From positions 1 to 5,787 of the forward strand of contig JALURD010000064.1 of the NCBI GenBank assembly GCA_027057815.1: a DNA stretch of 5,787 nt, written 5' to 3'. Origin of the DNA: Acidilobaceae archaeon. GTDB taxonomy: Archaea > Thermoproteota > Thermoprotei_A > Sulfolobales > Acidilobaceae. The notes under the pieces were generated by a model. That model was not told the DNA's origin, did not search any database, and saw only the letters and a list, made by a program, of their open reading frames with translations. A program made the position numbers and the translations under genes. Every line of letters starts with the position of its first letter. Within the stretch, counting starts at the first letter, position 1. Positions 4,613 through 5,787 of the stretch are shown in pieces.

Positions 4613-5787
4613 CTACCAGTCGACCAGCAGCGGCTTGAATATTTCGAGGACCGCCTCCCGTATTAGCTCGTTAACCACTTCAGGGTCTAGCATGTATATG
4701 AGTTCGTCTACTAGCCTCAAAGCCGCGTCGTCAAGGCCTTCCTTACCCACCTTCTCAACGATCTCGGCTATCCCCGCGAGACCCTTCTCCGCCAGAAGCT
4801 TTTCGGCCCTCAGTTCAGGAGCCGGGATCCCGCGCCTGGCCTCATCTATCGCTAAAAGGAATTCGTCAGCTATATCGAGGTGAACAGGGCTTATGGTTAA
4901 ATGTATGCTTGGAGGGAAGCCTAAAGGCCTGCTGCCAGGCTGTACTTGAACAATCCACCCAGCTCTCGAGAGTCTCGAAGCAAGCTCAAGTATGTCAACG
5001 TCGCTACTCGTGAATGCGAGTATCCCAGCCCTGGGCCTTCCGATAACCGTGAATCCCATCTCTTCGAGTCCCTTCTGAATCTTCCTTCTAGCCCTCACGA
5101 CTCGCTCAGCGAGCCTCCTATATCCATCCCTTCCAAGGAGCCTTGCTACAGCCCATGCAGCGGCTAGAGGTGCGGCGCTACGGGTTGAGAGTATTGCTTC
5201 ATTCACTAAAGGATAGCCGGGCCAGGCAGCGTCTACGAACAACGTGGGCTTCTTGTCCTCACCGCTTCTAAAGAGCACTACAGAAGCTCCTTTCGGCGAG
5301 TATCCATACTTATGCATGTCTACGCTCAGACTCTTTACTTTATCCACTATGAAATCAAAGGGTTCCACTTCCTCGCCAGCATCACGGGCAAAGGCTAGCA
5401 CCATACCCCCTATACACGCGTCTACATGAAGCCAGGCCTCCCTTCCTTCGAGAGCCTCAGCGATCGCCCGCACAGGATCTAGGGAACCATACGGGTAATT
5501 CACTGCTGATGCAACTATCATAACTGTTTCATTGTCAACCTCCTCTACAAGTGCAGCAGGATCGGCCTCCATAGTATCACTGTCTACAGGCGTCCTCACA
5601 ACCCTAAGGCCAAGCAGGTATGCAGCCTTGGCGAAGGCGGGGTGGCCGGTGACTGGCATTACTATCTTACCCTCGCCTACGCCTCCCCTACGCTTCCACG
5701 CCTCTCTAGCTGCGAGGGCGGCTAGGATGATGCTCTCCGTCCCGCCGTATGTGAACGAGCCGGAGTATCCTTTAGGCGCGTGGAATA
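4613..5787 (-). CDS. PLP-dependent group II decarboxylase / sphingosine-1-phosphate-lyase-like enzyme (5' end outside window)
   Basis: This fold-type I PLP enzyme is missing its N-terminus. The frame stays open from the window edge through ATG 5659, so that ATG is internal. The first visible residues contain the phosphate-binding segment GSFTYGGTESI and ILAALAAREAWKRR. Counting from the ATG 5659 codon, GHPAFAKAAYLLG gives H6, which should stack on the cofactor. LHVDACIGG gives D80, which pairs with the pyridine nitrogen. VDMHKYGYSPKGASVVLFR gives K117, the Schiff-base lysine. GGTES and HKYGY-xPKG resemble S1P lyases and unlike-MfnA decarboxylases. PPSIHLTISPVH (249-260) and a tail of about 75 mostly helical residues follow, also as in S1P lyases. 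The family cleaves phosphorylated long-chain amino-alcohols or decarboxylates amino acids; archaea are not known to make sphingolipids, so the substrate is open. It is encoded 17 bases before the kinase and probably co-transcribed with it. Confidence 0.88.
   Translation of the reverse strand, partial: FHAPKGYSGSFTYGGTESIILAALAAREAWKRRGGVGEGKIVMPVTGHPAFAKAAYLLGLRVVRTPVDSDTMEADPAALVEEVDNETVMIVASAVNYPYGSLDPVRAIAEALEGREAWLHVDACIGGMVLAFARDAGEEVEPFDFIVDKVKSLSVDMHKYGYSPKGASVVLFRSGEDKKPTLFVDAAWPGYPLVNEAILSTRSAAPLAAAWAVARLLGRDGYRRLAERVVRARRKIQKGLEEMGFTVIGRPRAGILAFTSSDVDILELASRLSRAGWIVQVQPGSRPLGFPPSIHLTISPVHLDIADEFLLAIDEARRGIPAPELRAEKLLAEKGLAGIAEIVEKVGKEGLDDAALRLVDELIYMLDPEVVNELIREAVLEIFKPLLVDW

Noticed and set aside
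3301..4638. Plus-strand open frames at 3301-3597, 4240-4638 and 4253-4537
   Set aside because: They lie opposite the well-supported FGGY kinase gene and are Ser/Pro/Arg-rich, as expected for reverse-complement shadows.
4635..5429. Plus-strand open frames at 4635-4883, 4946-5167 and 5244-5429
   Set aside because: They lie opposite the PLP-enzyme gene, have Ser-rich shadow composition and no motifs.
5657..5659. ATG 5659 as the start of the PLP enzyme
   Set aside because: The frame continues upstream without a stop and encodes the conserved GGTESI phosphate-binding segment, so the true start is beyond the window.
1..5787. CRISPR array, insertion sequence or phage module
   Set aside because: No regularly spaced direct repeats, transposase, integrase, terminal inverted repeats or phage structural genes were seen on either strand.

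Overview
The window looks like a piece of a hyperthermophilic crenarchaeal chromosome, probably of the Desulfurococcales/Pyrodictiaceae type. This is inferred from style, not from a database match. The signs are a tRNA with almost all-G:C stems and a DNA-encoded CCA, frequent TTG/GTG starts, AGG/AGA and ATA codons, GGTG-type ribosome binding sites, TATA-box-like promoters, oligo-T terminators, and a DUF104-type VapBC toxin-antitoxin pair.

Layout. Positions 1-77 are the tail of whatever lies to the left, with a small hairpin. Positions 78-745 (+) hold a vapBC toxin-antitoxin operon: a 67-residue AF2212-like (DUF104) antitoxin overlapping a PIN-domain ribonuclease. Positions 746-883 are AT-rich and gene-free, with a strong TATA-like tract but no credible reading frame behind it. 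Positions 884-961 (-) encode tRNA-Arg(GCG). Positions 962-1212 are gene-free and hold two exact copies of a 14-base T-rich word, then the promoter and ribosome binding site of the next gene. Positions 1213-2997 (+) encode a large NhaC-family Na+/H+ antiporter. A 53-base gap carries a T-rich terminator. A two-gene operon on the minus strand then converges on it: an FGGY-family carbohydrate kinase (3051-4595), preceded by a PLP-dependent group II decarboxylase/sphingosine-1-phosphate-lyase-like enzyme (4613 to past the right edge).

How the genes fit together. The toxin-antitoxin pair, the tRNA and the antiporter look like independent units. The kinase and the PLP enzyme are only 17 bases apart on one strand and are probably co-transcribed. 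The PLP enzyme carries GGTES and D-x-HKYGY-xPKG motifs, typical of S1P lyases rather than of tyrosine/aspartate decarboxylases. A kinase next to a lyase whose relatives act on a phosphorylated amino-alcohol raises a speculative phosphorylate-then-cleave pathway. That pair is the most interesting part of the window. I see no CRISPR array, insertion sequence, phage gene or clearly new defence system.
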